A DNA stretch of 64,000 nucleotides from Lachnospiraceae bacterium (GTDB lineage Bacteria; Bacillota; Clostridia; Lachnospirales; Lachnospiraceae): positions 113,444 to 177,443 of the forward strand of contig FUZG01000008.1 in NCBI GenBank assembly GCA_900168235.1. The letters run 5' to 3'. A program made the translations under genes and the position numbers. Below, in pieces: positions 43,484-51,961 of this stretch. Numbering within the stretch: position 1 is the stretch's first letter; each line of letters begins with the position of its first letter. The notes under the pieces were generated by a model. That model worked only from the letters and a program-made list of their open reading frames with translations, made no database searches and was not told the origin of the DNA.

Positions 43484-43881
43484 GTAATGAAGATGAAAGC
43501 AGGATGGAACCTGTTCTTGAAGAAAGGGAAAACACTCCTGGTACTGCGGAAGAACCTTTCGGTGTGCCGCCGGAAGAAGGAATCATTCCGATAGCCGCAG
43601 AAGAAAAACATCTGAAAACTAAGACCATCCCTGCCGTTGTAATGCTTTTAGGGGGGCTTGCGACGGCGGTGATGTGTTTTATGTATCATATGGATCTGCT
43701 ATCGTTTCTTGTCCGTGTTTTCGGTTCATTATTCTTTTTCTGGGTGATCGGAGGCATTGTAAAGATCATTCTGGATAAGATCGTGATCAAAGAACACAAA
43801 GAGGCGGCAGCGGAAGTGCTCGAGGACATCGGGCAGCAGGAGAATGCTGATGCTGTGAAGGGTACAGCAGAAAAAAGATAA
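43480..43881 (+). CDS. Unknown small membrane protein between cheD and fliA
   Basis: 133 aa that I do not recognise. An acidic, proline-rich N-terminus (residues 1-48) is followed by two membrane helices (about 51-68 and 73-96) and a charged C-terminal tail. The ATG overlaps the cheD stop (ATGA), so it is translated with the chemotaxis genes. A motility role is inferred only from context; Bacillus has no gene here. Confidence 0.7.
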   Translation: MSNEDESRMEPVLEERENTPGTAEEPFGVPPEEGIIPIAAEEKHLKTKTIPAVVMLLGGLATAVMCFMYHMDLLSFLVRVFGSLFFFWVIGGIVKIILDKIVIKEHKEAAAEVLEDIGQQENADAVKGTAEKR

Positions 43882-43890
43882 GGGTGGCGT

Positions 43891-43927
43891 CTGATTCCAG
43901 CGGGAAACCGCAGGGGAATGGGATCAG
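43891..43927 (+). promoter_or_regulatory. Two-tier hairpin ahead of fliA
   Basis: CTGATTCC (43891-43898) pairs with GGGATCAG (43920-43927), allowing one G-U. Inside is GCGG (43900-43903) with CCGC (43908-43911) closed by GAAA. The core GGGAAACC is the same as in the cheW-cheC hairpin. It could modulate sigma-28 translation, as fliA has only a distant GAGGG at 43941-43945. Confidence 0.5.
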
Positions 43928-43957
43928 ATCTGAAAAATGTGAGGGAAAGTATCGACT

Positions 43958-44728
43958 ATGGATGAAGAGGCAAGAAAGAATCTCTGGGATGAATATTCCA
44001 GAACCGGTTCGCCGGATTCGAGAGAAAAGATCATCGTGGAGTATGCACCGCTCGTAAAAGTTGTGGCAGGACGTCTCAGCATGTACCTGGGCTACAACGT
44101 TGAGTATGATGATCTTGTGGGATACGGTGTATTTGGGCTGATCGATGCCATCGATAAATTTGACATTACAAAAGATGTCAAATTCGAGACCTATGCGTCT
44201 CTGCGTATCCGAGGGGCTATCCTCGATCAGATCCGAAAGATGGACTGGATCCCGCGGACGATAAGACAGCGTCAGAAAAAGATAGATCTCGCGATAAAGG
44301 AAGTGGAGGCAAAATCAGGGAAAAGTGCGTCCAGTGCCCAGATCGCAGGTCATCTCGGCATCACAGAGGATGAGTATGCTGACTGGCAGGCTCAGATGGC
44401 TGTGACAAATGTCGTGTCGCTGAATGAATTTATCGAACAGGGAACCGAGGCTCCTGTGAAGGAAGTATCACAGGTCAAGGTTCTTGGACCCGAGGATTCT
44501 GTAGAGAAGGACGAACTGAAGAAAACACTGGCTGATTCACTGGAGCTTTTAACAGAGAAGGAAAGAAAAGTGATCCTGCTTTATTACTATGAGGAACTGA
44601 CGCTGAAAGAGATCAGCAATGTCCTTGAAGTATCAGAATCACGTGTTTCACAGCTTCATGTACGGGCTCTTCAGAAGATGAAGCAGAAACTGGGTAAATA
44701 TCTCGGACTGCTGACAGACCAGGTGTGA
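43958..44728 (+). CDS. fliA: Flagellar sigma-28 factor FliA/SigD
   Basis: 256 aa with sigma region 2 (DLVGYGVFGLIDAIDKFD), region 3 and region 4 (LTLKEISNVLEVSESRVSQL). It directs late flagellar and chemotaxis genes, probably including the GCCGATAA promoter before fliK. No flgM anti-sigma gene is seen here. The ribosome binding site is weak and distant, suggesting controlled translation. Confidence 0.95.
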   Translation: MDEEARKNLWDEYSRTGSPDSREKIIVEYAPLVKVVAGRLSMYLGYNVEYDDLVGYGVFGLIDAIDKFDITKDVKFETYASLRIRGAILDQIRKMDWIPRTIRQRQKKIDLAIKEVEAKSGKSASSAQIAGHLGITEDEYADWQAQMAVTNVVSLNEFIEQGTEAPVKEVSQVKVLGPEDSVEKDELKKTLADSLELLTEKERKVILLYYYEELTLKEISNVLEVSESRVSQLHVRALQKMKQKLGKYLGLLTDQV

Positions 44729-44748
44729 TCATCAGAGATGGGAGGAGC

Positions 44749-46344
44749 ATGGGGAATAAGAATGGTTATTTTCGACTGGTGATCGGAGATAACAGTACCG
44801 GACTGGAACTGTTTCCTCCTGAGGAGGGGGGCAGAGCCCTTAACTTCAAGGAGGTACAGTCCTATCTGGACGCAAAGAAAATTGAATATAATCTGGTGAG
44901 CCTTCGCAGTGCAGTCGATTCAAAAGAACACAAAGTGATCGAACTGAATAAGAAGGCTTATTTCCGTGTTAATGAGGAAATAGCCATGCGCACCAGCGAA
45001 GACAAGATGATGCTCATCTGCCGGTTTTATCCTCCGAGCGAGGGCGGTACGCTTGTAGATGAAAGAGAGATCGCAGGCGATATGAAAGCCCAGGGAGTAA
45101 GGGCAGAGATCCTGCCGGGAGCTTTCCAGATGTTTGCATCAAACAGGCAGTATTGCACGGACTATGTTTTTGCAAAGGGCGAACCGCCTGTTGAAGGTGT
45201 TGACGGTGAGATCACATACCTCTTTAACACAGATCTTTCCACAAAGCCTACCGTAAAAGAAGACGGTTCCGTAGACTTCTATCATCTGAACACTATCTGT
45301 GCCTGCACGAAGGGGCAGGAACTTGCAAAGATGAGAAAAGAAGTCGTGGGCAAGCCGGGGCGGAATGTTCTGGGTGAAGCGGTCATCCCGAGAGAAGTAA
45401 AAAAAGTCCAGCTGAAATACGGCAAAAATATGCACGTATCCGAAGACGGACTCACACTTATCTGTGATATTGACGGACACGTAAATCTTACCGGAGATAC
45501 CGTATTCGTATCAGGTGTTTTGGAACTGGAAAATATTGACACATCCACCGGAAACATCGATAATTATGAGGGGAATCTTCTGATCAAGGGAAACGTTACT
45601 TCAGGTTTTTCCGTTCATGCAAATGGTGATATCGAGATCCGTGGAGTTGTAGAAGGTGCAACAGTTACAGCGAGCGGTCAGATCACCGTAGCAAGAGGCG
45701 TCAATGGAATGGGACGCGGTCTTGTGAAAGCAGGTACCAATGTCATTGTGAAATACGTGGAAAATGCACGTATCGAAGCAGGTAACTATGTTCAGGCAGA
45801 AACGATACTGAACAGTGATGTTACAGCAAAGACCACCATTACGGTAGAAGGTAAAAAGGGACTTATTTCCGGAAGTCACGTCCGTGCAGGACAAAAGATC
45901 ACTGCAAAGGTGATCGGCTCCGAGATGGGAAGTGACACAGTTTTGGAGGTAGGTACAGATCCGGAACTTAAGGCTCGTCTTACCGAGCTCATGAAGCAGA
46001 ATGAGGCGCTGAATCAGACCATAAAGCGTATCCAGCCCGTACTTCTGGCGATTGAGAAGAGACGTATCGCTGGTGAAAAGTTTAGTCCTGACAAGGTAGA
46101 GCAGACGAGGTTACTTTCAGAGCAGTTCGTAAATGCGCAGAAACAGCTGGGTGCAAATCTTGCTGAGATACAGGAACTGCAGGAAAAGATGAAAGAAAGC
46201 CTTGATGCGGTGATAGAAGTTTCTGACAAGGCATATGCCGGAACAAAGCTTGTCATCGCAGAATCTCCTATGATACTCAAAACGCCGTATCAGCACTGTC
46301 GTTTTGTAAGACAGGGAGGAGACGTCAGCATGCTTCCGAAGTAG
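44749..46344 (+). CDS. FapA family protein (DUF342)
   Basis: About 531 aa. A beta-helix-like core with many regularly spaced glycine/valine turns (VHANGDIEIRGVVEGATVTA, TNVIVKYVENARIEAGNYVQ) is followed by a C-terminal coiled coil (residues ~400-490). The family is polymer-forming and often lies next to fliA in Clostridia, but its function is not settled. ATG 44749 has GGGAGGA just upstream but close; GTG 44725 overlapping the fliA stop is the alternative. Confidence 0.82.
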   Translation: MGNKNGYFRLVIGDNSTGLELFPPEEGGRALNFKEVQSYLDAKKIEYNLVSLRSAVDSKEHKVIELNKKAYFRVNEEIAMRTSEDKMMLICRFYPPSEGGTLVDEREIAGDMKAQGVRAEILPGAFQMFASNRQYCTDYVFAKGEPPVEGVDGEITYLFNTDLSTKPTVKEDGSVDFYHLNTICACTKGQELAKMRKEVVGKPGRNVLGEAVIPREVKKVQLKYGKNMHVSEDGLTLICDIDGHVNLTGDTVFVSGVLELENIDTSTGNIDNYEGNLLIKGNVTSGFSVHANGDIEIRGVVEGATVTASGQITVARGVNGMGRGLVKAGTNVIVKYVENARIEAGNYVQAETILNSDVTAKTTITVEGKKGLISGSHVRAGQKITAKVIGSEMGSDTVLEVGTDPELKARLTELMKQNEALNQTIKRIQPVLLAIEKRRIAGEKFSPDKVEQTRLLSEQFVNAQKQLGANLAEIQELQEKMKESLDAVIEVSDKAYAGTKLVIAESPMILKTPYQHCRFVRQGGDVSMLPK

Positions 46345-46360
46345 GAGAAAGGAAGTTACT

Positions 46361-46675
46361 ATGTCGATTAATCCGGTCTTTTTTAACGGCACGATCAACG
46401 CATCGCAGGATGTTTCAGCGATGAAGGCTCATGATGACAATAAAGGCAACATCCTGCAGGGCAATGCGTTTCAGGAAATCGAGCATCAGGCTGAAGAAAA
46501 ACTGGAACGTGTCCGTAAAGGCGACGACGTTGATAATGAGCTGCGCCAGTTTGATGCATCCGAAAAAGGTGACAATGAATATACGGGTGACGGCGGACAG
46601 AACAGGAAGAAAAAGTTCACTGAAGGAAGAATCATCAAAAAAAGCAGAGAAGGCGGGATAGATATTCAGATATGA
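46361..46675 (+). CDS. Unknown small charged protein of the fla/che cluster
   Basis: 104 aa, hydrophilic, no membrane helix. It starts MSINPVFFNGTINASQDVS and has a predicted helical Glu/Lys segment and a basic tail (NRKKKFTEGRIIKKS). I do not recognise a family. AGGAGAAAGGAAG precedes ATG 46361 and it overlaps the next gene by 4 bases, so it is a real member of the operon. Confidence 0.7.
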   Translation: MSINPVFFNGTINASQDVSAMKAHDDNKGNILQGNAFQEIEHQAEEKLERVRKGDDVDNELRQFDASEKGDNEYTGDGGQNRKKKFTEGRIIKKSREGGIDIQI

Positions 46676-47595
46676 CAACGATCGAGATTGTGCTCCTCCT
46701 TGGAGGAGCACTGATTTTTGCACTAGGGTTTATTGTTCCGGAATCTGTATCCGGAAAAGGTGAAGAGGGTAAAAAAGCAGAGGAACGGATCGACCGTATC
46801 ATCAGAGACCGTGAGGATGAGATCAGAAACCGTATCCGTGATATCGTGGATGAGACCAGGGAACAGGCTGAGGATGATACCAGACGCGAACTGGAAAGAA
46901 TATCCAATGAAAAAATCATGGCGGTTAATGATTACTCCAAGGTGGTCATGGATGATATCGAGAAGAACCATAAGGAAGTAATGTTCCTCTATGACATGCT
47001 GGACCACAAGTCTGCAGATCTTAAAAATACCATTCGAAAAGCTGACAGCGTTGGACGTACGCAGAGTGCACCGCGGTCGGGATTTTCTGCTGCAGTTCCT
47101 CCGGCTCAGATGTCATCTGCACCCGGAAGTCCTGCGCGTGTTTCGGGAATGGACCGTCTACGCGGCAGGATGAACGCAGCTGTTGCAGCACCTGCGCCGG
47201 CACCTGCACCGGCTTCGGTAAAGAAAACTGAAACACAGGCGGATTCGCTCCGTAAAGTTGCCGAGCAAGTGCTTCCGCCTGTTGAACCTGTAAAACCGCA
47301 GGTAGAGATGCCTGAGGAAAAAAGAGTTTCTGTGATACCTGTTCCTGAAGTAAAAGCAGAAGAGACACCTGTTCAAGAGGTGATCGCTCCTGTAAATATC
47401 GCAGAGGAAGATAACAGTGTTCAGGAAACTGCACCTGAAGAGGTGAATCCGGCAATGAGCCGCAATGAGAAAGTCCGTGCCATGCACAGGGACGGCGCAG
47501 CCAACGTTGACATCGCAAAGACTCTTGGAATGGGAGTAGGAGAAGTCAATCTCATAATCGACCTCTATGAATCTGATCAGGAGGATCTGGCATGA
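46672..47595 (+). CDS. SwrB-like membrane-anchored coiled-coil protein
   Basis: 307 aa. It has one N-terminal membrane helix (residues 4-22), a charged coiled coil (about 25-125), a Pro/Ala/Glu-rich low-complexity middle, and a conserved C-terminal helix-turn-helix-like end (MHRDGAANVDIAKTLGMGVG, then EVNLIIDLYE). Position after fliA and before rpsB, size and layout match Bacillus swrB (ylxL), which promotes flagellar export-gate assembly. It overlaps both neighbours by 4 bases. Confidence 0.72.
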   Translation: MTTIEIVLLLGGALIFALGFIVPESVSGKGEEGKKAEERIDRIIRDREDEIRNRIRDIVDETREQAEDDTRRELERISNEKIMAVNDYSKVVMDDIEKNHKEVMFLYDMLDHKSADLKNTIRKADSVGRTQSAPRSGFSAAVPPAQMSSAPGSPARVSGMDRLRGRMNAAVAAPAPAPAPASVKKTETQADSLRKVAEQVLPPVEPVKPQVEMPEEKRVSVIPVPEVKAEETPVQEVIAPVNIAEEDNSVQETAPEEVNPAMSRNEKVRAMHRDGAANVDIAKTLGMGVGEVNLIIDLYESDQEDLA

Positions 47596-48284
47596 AGCTT
47601 AGATATTATATGAGAGGCATTGGTATCGGAATGTTCGTCACTGCGGTCATCTTGTCCATCGCAGGAGGAACTCACAAAACAACCATGTCTGATTCAGAGA
47701 TCATGGAGAGAGCAGCTAAACTTGGCATGGTAAGAGAAGATGACCTCTTGCTTGCTGACGCAAAAAATCTTGCCCTTCACGGCGCGAAGGCATCTCAGAA
47801 TGAGATAGCTGATGAAGCAGCGCCTTCGGAAGAGTCTGCTGATAAAGATCAGAAAGACGAAAAAGCAGACAAAGAAGAAAAAGAAGACGATAAAAAAGCA
47901 GATCAGAAAGATGCTCAGAAAGAGGATAAAAGTACTGCGGAAGCAAAAAAAAACCTCACTGAGAAAATAGACACTTCAAAAAAAGATCTTGGAAAGACCA
48001 AATCCGAGCTCCTGTCTGACGCAGCGGAAGAAGCTGCGTCAGACGGAACAGAGGATGTGAAGGCTACGGGATCTTTTACAACTATCACTATTTCAAAAGG
48101 CTCCAGTTCCACTGCAGTTGCCAAAGCGCTTGCATCTGCAGGTCTTGTCACGGACGCGGCAGCCTATGATTCCTATCTCTGTTCCGGCGGATATGACAGA
48201 AAGCTCGTGGTGGGCGAACACCGAATCCCCACAGGTTCCGGTCCGGAAGAGATAGCAAAGATCATCACATCCCCCACTGAATAA
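47592..48284 (+). CDS. MltG-like N-terminal-domain protein without the catalytic domain
   Basis: 230 aa. It has a membrane helix (about 8-25), a long Lys/Glu/Asp-rich stretch (80-150), and a C-terminal ~65-residue domain (ISKGSSSTAVAKALASAGLV, then HRIPTGSGPEEIAKII) like the LysM-like part of endolytic transglycosylase MltG. The catalytic glutamate domain of MltG is missing. It probably binds cell wall or partners. Not part of the Bacillus gene order. Confidence 0.65.
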   Translation: MKLRYYMRGIGIGMFVTAVILSIAGGTHKTTMSDSEIMERAAKLGMVREDDLLLADAKNLALHGAKASQNEIADEAAPSEESADKDQKDEKADKEEKEDDKKADQKDAQKEDKSTAEAKKNLTEKIDTSKKDLGKTKSELLSDAAEEAASDGTEDVKATGSFTTITISKGSSSTAVAKALASAGLVTDAAAYDSYLCSGGYDRKLVVGEHRIPTGSGPEEIAKIITSPTE

Positions 48285-48294
48285 TTATGAGAAA

Positions 48295-48328
48295 TTGTCT
48301 TGCACAGCGCAGGACTATATGATACACT
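48295..48328 (+). promoter_or_regulatory. Promoter for rpsB-tsf
   Basis: Two overlapping solutions exist: TTGTCT (48295-48300) with TATGAT (48318-48323), and TTGCAC (48300-48305) with TACACT (48323-48328), each with a 17-base spacer. It lies directly after the mltG-like gene, separating ribosomal genes from the motility operon. Confidence 0.6.
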
Positions 48329-48334
48329 GTTTTG

Positions 48335-48451
48335 GTCTGTGTGGAAGAACGCACAGTCAGAACAAATAAACAGATATCTGGATTCGCGGACGGTGACGCA
48401 CAGGCGGTAACCCGTGAAGTCGAAGGATATCAACGCTTAAACCGCAGGAGG
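48335..48451 (+). promoter_or_regulatory. Structured rpsB leader
   Basis: The ~125-nucleotide leader contains several inverted repeats: CTGTG.../...CACAG at its start and GCGGT (48404-48408) with ACCGC (48441-48445), the latter directly touching the Shine-Dalgarno AGGAGG at 48446-48451. This layout fits autogenous control by ribosomal protein S2, as known for rpsB in several bacteria, but I cannot match a specific RNA family by eye. Confidence 0.4.
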
Positions 48452-48458
48452 TAATCAA

Positions 48459-49193
48459 ATGAGCGTAATTTCTATGAAGCAGCTGCTTGAGGCAGGTGTA
48501 CACTTCGGACATCAGACAAGAAGATGGAACCCTAAGATGGCTCCGTACATCTACACAGAGAGAAATGGTATCTACATCATTGATCTTCAGAAGTCTGTAG
48601 GCAAGGTTGATGAGGCTTACAATGCAGTAGGCGACATCGTTGCTGACGGCGGCACAATTCTTTTCGTTGGTACAAAGAAGCAGGCACAGGACGCTATCAA
48701 GGCTGAGGCTGAGCGTTGCGGAATGTACTATGTAAATGAGAGATGGCTTGGTGGTATGCTTACAAACTTCAAGACCATCCAGTCCAGAATCAAGAAGCTC
48801 AAGGAGATCGAGGCAATGTCTCAGGACGGCACTTTCGATGTTCTTCCTAAGAAGGAAGTTGCTCTTCTTCAGAAGGAGTGGGCAAAGCTTGAGAAGAATC
48901 TTGGCGGAATCAAGAACATGAAGAGAATCCCGGATGCTATCTTCGTAGTAGATCCTAAGAAGGAGCACATCTGTGTACAGGAGGCTCACGCACTCGGAAT
49001 CACTCTTATCGGTATCGCTGATACAAACTGCGATCCTGAGGAACTTGATTATGTAATTCCTGGTAATGATGACGCTATCAGAGCCGTTAAGCTTATCGTT
49101 TCCAAGATGGCTGACGCAGTTATCGAGGCTAACCAGGGTCAGACAGCAGCTACTCCCGAAGAGGCTGAGTCTGCAGCAGCTGATGCAGAGTAA
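48459..49193 (+). CDS. rpsB: 30S ribosomal protein S2
   Basis: 244 aa. The N-terminal signature ([20 protein letters not shown]) and [22 protein letters not shown] are canonical. The alanine/glutamate-rich tail is usual. AGGAGG at 48446-48451 is eight bases from the ATG. It is followed by tsf after a hairpin. Confidence 0.98.
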   Translation: MSVISMKQLLEAGVHFGHQTRRWNPKMAPYIYTERNGIYIIDLQKSVGKVDEAYNAVGDIVADGGTILFVGTKKQAQDAIKAEAERCGMYYVNERWLGGMLTNFKTIQSRIKKLKEIEAMSQDGTFDVLPKKEVALLQKEWAKLEKNLGGIKNMKRIPDAIFVVDPKKEHICVQEAHALGITLIGIADTNCDPEELDYVIPGNDDAIRAVKLIVSKMADAVIEANQGQTAATPEEAESAAADAE

Positions 49194-49222
49194 TCTCATT
49201 AGTAACTAAATTTGAAAAATAC

Positions 49223-49262
49223 AGGGGGACGGGCGATTCGAAAACCCTGTCCCCCTCTTTCA
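49223..49262 (+). terminator. Terminator or attenuator between rpsB and tsf
   Basis: AGGGGGAC then GGG (49223-49233) pairs with CCC then GTCCCCCT (49245-49256), with one bulge, followed by CTTTCATCTTTT. It probably lets some read-through to tsf. Confidence 0.6.
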
Positions 49263-49296
49263 TCTTTTAAAAATATAAAATAAGGAGACGTGTAAA

Positions 49297-50424
49297 ATGG
49301 CTATTACAGCAAAGCAGGTAAAAGAGCTTAGAGAAATGACCGGCGCAGGCATGATGGACTGCAAGAAGGCTCTTAACGAGACTGACGGCGATATGGAGAA
49401 GGCAGTTGAGTTCCTTCGTGAGAAGGGACTTGCAGGCGCTCAGAAGAAGGCTGGCCGTACAGCAGTAGAAGGTCTTTCCGTTACAGCAGTATCTGAGGAT
49501 GGAAAGAAGGCAGCTGTTGTTGAAGTAAACTGTGAGACAGACTTCGCAGCAGGTTCTGACGCATTCAAGGAGTTCGTTGCTAACGTAGCAGCTCAGGCTC
49601 TTGCTTCCGATGCAGCAGATGTTGATGGACTTCTCGCTGAGAAGTGGATCAAGGATCCTTCTGAGACAGTAGCTGATGAGGTTGCTATCCAGGTTGGTCA
49701 GAAGATCAGAGAGAACATCAAGATCCGTCGTTTCGCTCAGCTTGAGGAGCAGAACGGTTTTGTAGCAGCTTACGTACACGCTGGCGGTAAGATCGGTGTT
49801 ATTGTTGACATCGAGGCTGATGTTGTAAACGATGCTGTTAAGGAAATGGGTAAGAACGTAGCTATGCAGGTTGCAGCTATGAATCCTCAGTACATCAGCG
49901 AGAACGATATCTCTGATGAGGAGAAGGCTCACCTTAAGTCTCTTACAGTTGACAGCGCATTAAATGATCCTGCTTCCCTTCCGAAGCCGATCCTTAATGC
50001 TCTTATCGAGAAGGCTGTAACAGAGAAGCTTTGGAGCGATGAGGATATCGCTATCTACGAAGAGAAGAAGAGCAATATGAACTACCTCTTCAACTTCCTT
50101 TCTAAGGAAGCAGCAGCTAAGCTTGCTGAGCTTGCTATCGCTGATAAGGCTCAGATCTCTGAGAACAAGATCTTCGCTGGACTTGTTCAGGGTCGTGTTT
50201 CCAAGCAGTACAAGGAAATCTGCCTTGCTGATCAGGCATACGTTAAGGCTGATGACGGAAAGCAGTCCGTTCAGAAGTACATCGATGAGGTTGCTAAGGC
50301 AAACGGCGCTAAGATCGTTATCAAGAACGTAGTTCGTTTCGAGACTGGCGAAGGTATGGAAAAAGAGGAAGAGGATTACGCAGCAGAGGTTGCTAAGGCA
50401 GCTGCAGCAGCTCAGGGCAAGTAA
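49297..50424 (+). CDS. tsf: Translation elongation factor EF-Ts, enlarged
   Basis: 375 aa, clearly longer than the usual ~280-310. The N-terminal domain (ELREMTGAGMMDCKKAL) and core (NCETDFAAGSDAF, YVHAGGKIGVIVD, MQVAAMNPQY) are normal. The extra length comes mainly from about 75 residues near 209-285 (from about LKSLTVDSAL to ELAIADKAQ), placed before the conserved C-terminal GRVSKQYKEICLADQAYVK. Reading frame, codon use and ribosome binding site (AAGGAGACG) look normal, so it is an insertion and not a frameshift. Confidence 0.96.
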   Translation: MAITAKQVKELREMTGAGMMDCKKALNETDGDMEKAVEFLREKGLAGAQKKAGRTAVEGLSVTAVSEDGKKAAVVEVNCETDFAAGSDAFKEFVANVAAQALASDAADVDGLLAEKWIKDPSETVADEVAIQVGQKIRENIKIRRFAQLEEQNGFVAAYVHAGGKIGVIVDIEADVVNDAVKEMGKNVAMQVAAMNPQYISENDISDEEKAHLKSLTVDSALNDPASLPKPILNALIEKAVTEKLWSDEDIAIYEEKKSNMNYLFNFLSKEAAAKLAELAIADKAQISENKIFAGLVQGRVSKQYKEICLADQAYVKADDGKQSVQKYIDEVAKANGAKIVIKNVVRFETGEGMEKEEEDYAAEVAKAAAAAQGK

Positions 50425-50455
50425 TTCTTACCGAACATATATCGAATTAATTGAG

Positions 50456-50491
50456 GCAGGGTTCGTCGACAAAAAGACGGGCCCTGTTTTT
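50456..50491 (+). terminator. Terminator of tsf
   Basis: GCAGGG...GTC (50456-50467) pairs with GAC...CCCTGT (50476-50487), closed by an A-rich loop, followed by TTTTTG. Confidence 0.75.
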
Positions 50492-50525
50492 GTAGACGAA
50501 CGATCAATGAACGGAGGCTGAAAGG

Positions 50526-50891
50526 ATGTTTAACTGGGGAGCTGCACTCGGAGAGGGGATAATGGCATCGCTCTTTCTGGGACTCATTTCAAAAAAAAGA
50601 CCGGAGCTCAGAGTTCCCTATTTCGCAATTTTTGTGTTGGTGGAAATTGCGGTTGTAGTGCTGCGCTATAGCGGACAGGAGAACTCTGCATTCTTTTTCT
50701 GGCATCCATATTTAGCTTTTTTGATCTCAAACATATCGGATTATGCAGTATATCGTCGTGGGTGCGGTGAAGCGCGGGCTATTGCATTTGAAAAGACTGT
50801 CCTTTGGCCGTTTATAGTCATCCCTGTACTTTCGGCACTGGTGCTGACAGTAGGATGGCTTATAAAACTGTACGGCAGATATCTGTTTTGA
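50526..50891 (+). CDS. Unknown small membrane protein
   Basis: 121 aa with three or four hydrophobic helices (about 8-24, 31-47, 57-74, 92-116) and a cytoplasmic loop rich in Arg. No family recognised. AACGGAGGCTGAAAGG upstream gives a ribosome binding site. It sits alone between the tsf terminator and dgt, at the junction of two conserved blocks. Confidence 0.7.
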   Translation: MFNWGAALGEGIMASLFLGLISKKRPELRVPYFAIFVLVEIAVVVLRYSGQENSAFFFWHPYLAFLISNISDYAVYRRGCGEARAIAFEKTVLWPFIVIPVLSALVLTVGWLIKLYGRYLF

Positions 50892-50947
50892 AAAAAATTA
50901 AAAAATAAAAAGGATTTTCGATAAACATAGCGAATAATACTATTGTG

Positions 50948-51958
50948 ATGACCATCAGAGAAGAAATTGAGTGCCTGGAGAAAGAGACTCTTTCCCCTGC
51001 AGCACAGCTATCCATGAATTCAAAAGGGCGCTTACGCCCGGAAGAGCAGGACGATCTGCGGCCTGTCTACCAGAGAGATCGGGACAGGATCATTCATTGT
51101 AAGGCGTTTCGACGCCTTAAGGATAAAACGCAGGTTTTTTTGACGCCGGAAGGCGATCATTACAGAACGCGGCTCACTCATACTCTTGAAGTTGCGCAGA
51201 TCGCGCGCACTATTTCCCGTTCGCTCAGACTAAATGAGGATCTGACCGAAGCAATAGCACTTGGTCATGATCTGGGACACACGCCCTTTGGACATGCCGG
51301 AGAGCGTGCGTTGGAACGTGTCTGCCCAAATGGCTTTGATCATGCGGAGCAGTCTGTACGTGTAGTAGATTGTCTGGAGAAAAACGGTGAGGGTCTGAAC
51401 CTCACATGGGAAGTACGTGACGGGATCAGAAATCATGGCATGGAATGCAGGCCGGCGACTCTCGAAGGACAGGTAGTACGTCTCTCTGATAAAGTGGCAT
51501 ATATACATCACGATATGGATGATGCGGTGAGAGCCGGTATATTGAAAAATGACTATGTGCCGGATTCGATAGCAAAGGTCATTGGTGAAACGACAGGAGA
51601 GAGGCTGGACAGCTTGGTCCGGGACGTCATTGAAAACAGCATGGGTAAAGACAAGATCTGGATGAGCAATCCGGTCTATGATGCCATGGTGTCACTCAGG
51701 CGATGGATGTTTCACGAAGTTTATACAAATAAAACAGCAAAGAGTCAGGAAGGAAAAGCAGAAAACCTGGTAGAAACGCTTTATCTCTATTACCTGAACC
51801 GTCCGGACAGACTTCCGGAAGAGTACAGGCATCTCATGTCAGAAAGAGAAGAAAAGATAGAACGGGTTGCTGCAGATTTTGTTTCTTCCATGACGGACAG
51901 ATATGCGATCGGTCTGTATGAGGAACTATTTATACCAAATCCGTGGAAAGCGAAGTAA
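50948..51958 (+). CDS. dgt: dNTP triphosphohydrolase (dGTPase-like)
   Basis: 336 aa HD-domain protein. The metal ligands are in RLTHTLEVAQIAR and GHDLGHTPFGHAGE, followed by the conserved DGIRNH. It cleaves dNTPs to nucleoside and triphosphate. ATG 50948 (or GTG 50945) has no good ribosome binding site, so expression may be low. Three bases separate it from dnaG, the order seen in many Firmicutes. Confidence 0.92.
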   Translation: MTIREEIECLEKETLSPAAQLSMNSKGRLRPEEQDDLRPVYQRDRDRIIHCKAFRRLKDKTQVFLTPEGDHYRTRLTHTLEVAQIARTISRSLRLNEDLTEAIALGHDLGHTPFGHAGERALERVCPNGFDHAEQSVRVVDCLEKNGEGLNLTWEVRDGIRNHGMECRPATLEGQVVRLSDKVAYIHHDMDDAVRAGILKNDYVPDSIAKVIGETTGERLDSLVRDVIENSMGKDKIWMSNPVYDAMVSLRRWMFHEVYTNKTAKSQEGKAENLVETLYLYYLNRPDRLPEEYRHLMSEREEKIERVAADFVSSMTDRYAIGLYEELFIPNPWKAK

Positions 51959-51961
51959 ACG

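Noticed and set aside
48357..49199. A 280-codon minus-strand frame opposite rpsB
   Set aside because: It is the antisense shadow of a highly codon-biased ribosomal gene; no ribosome binding site and no recognisable family.
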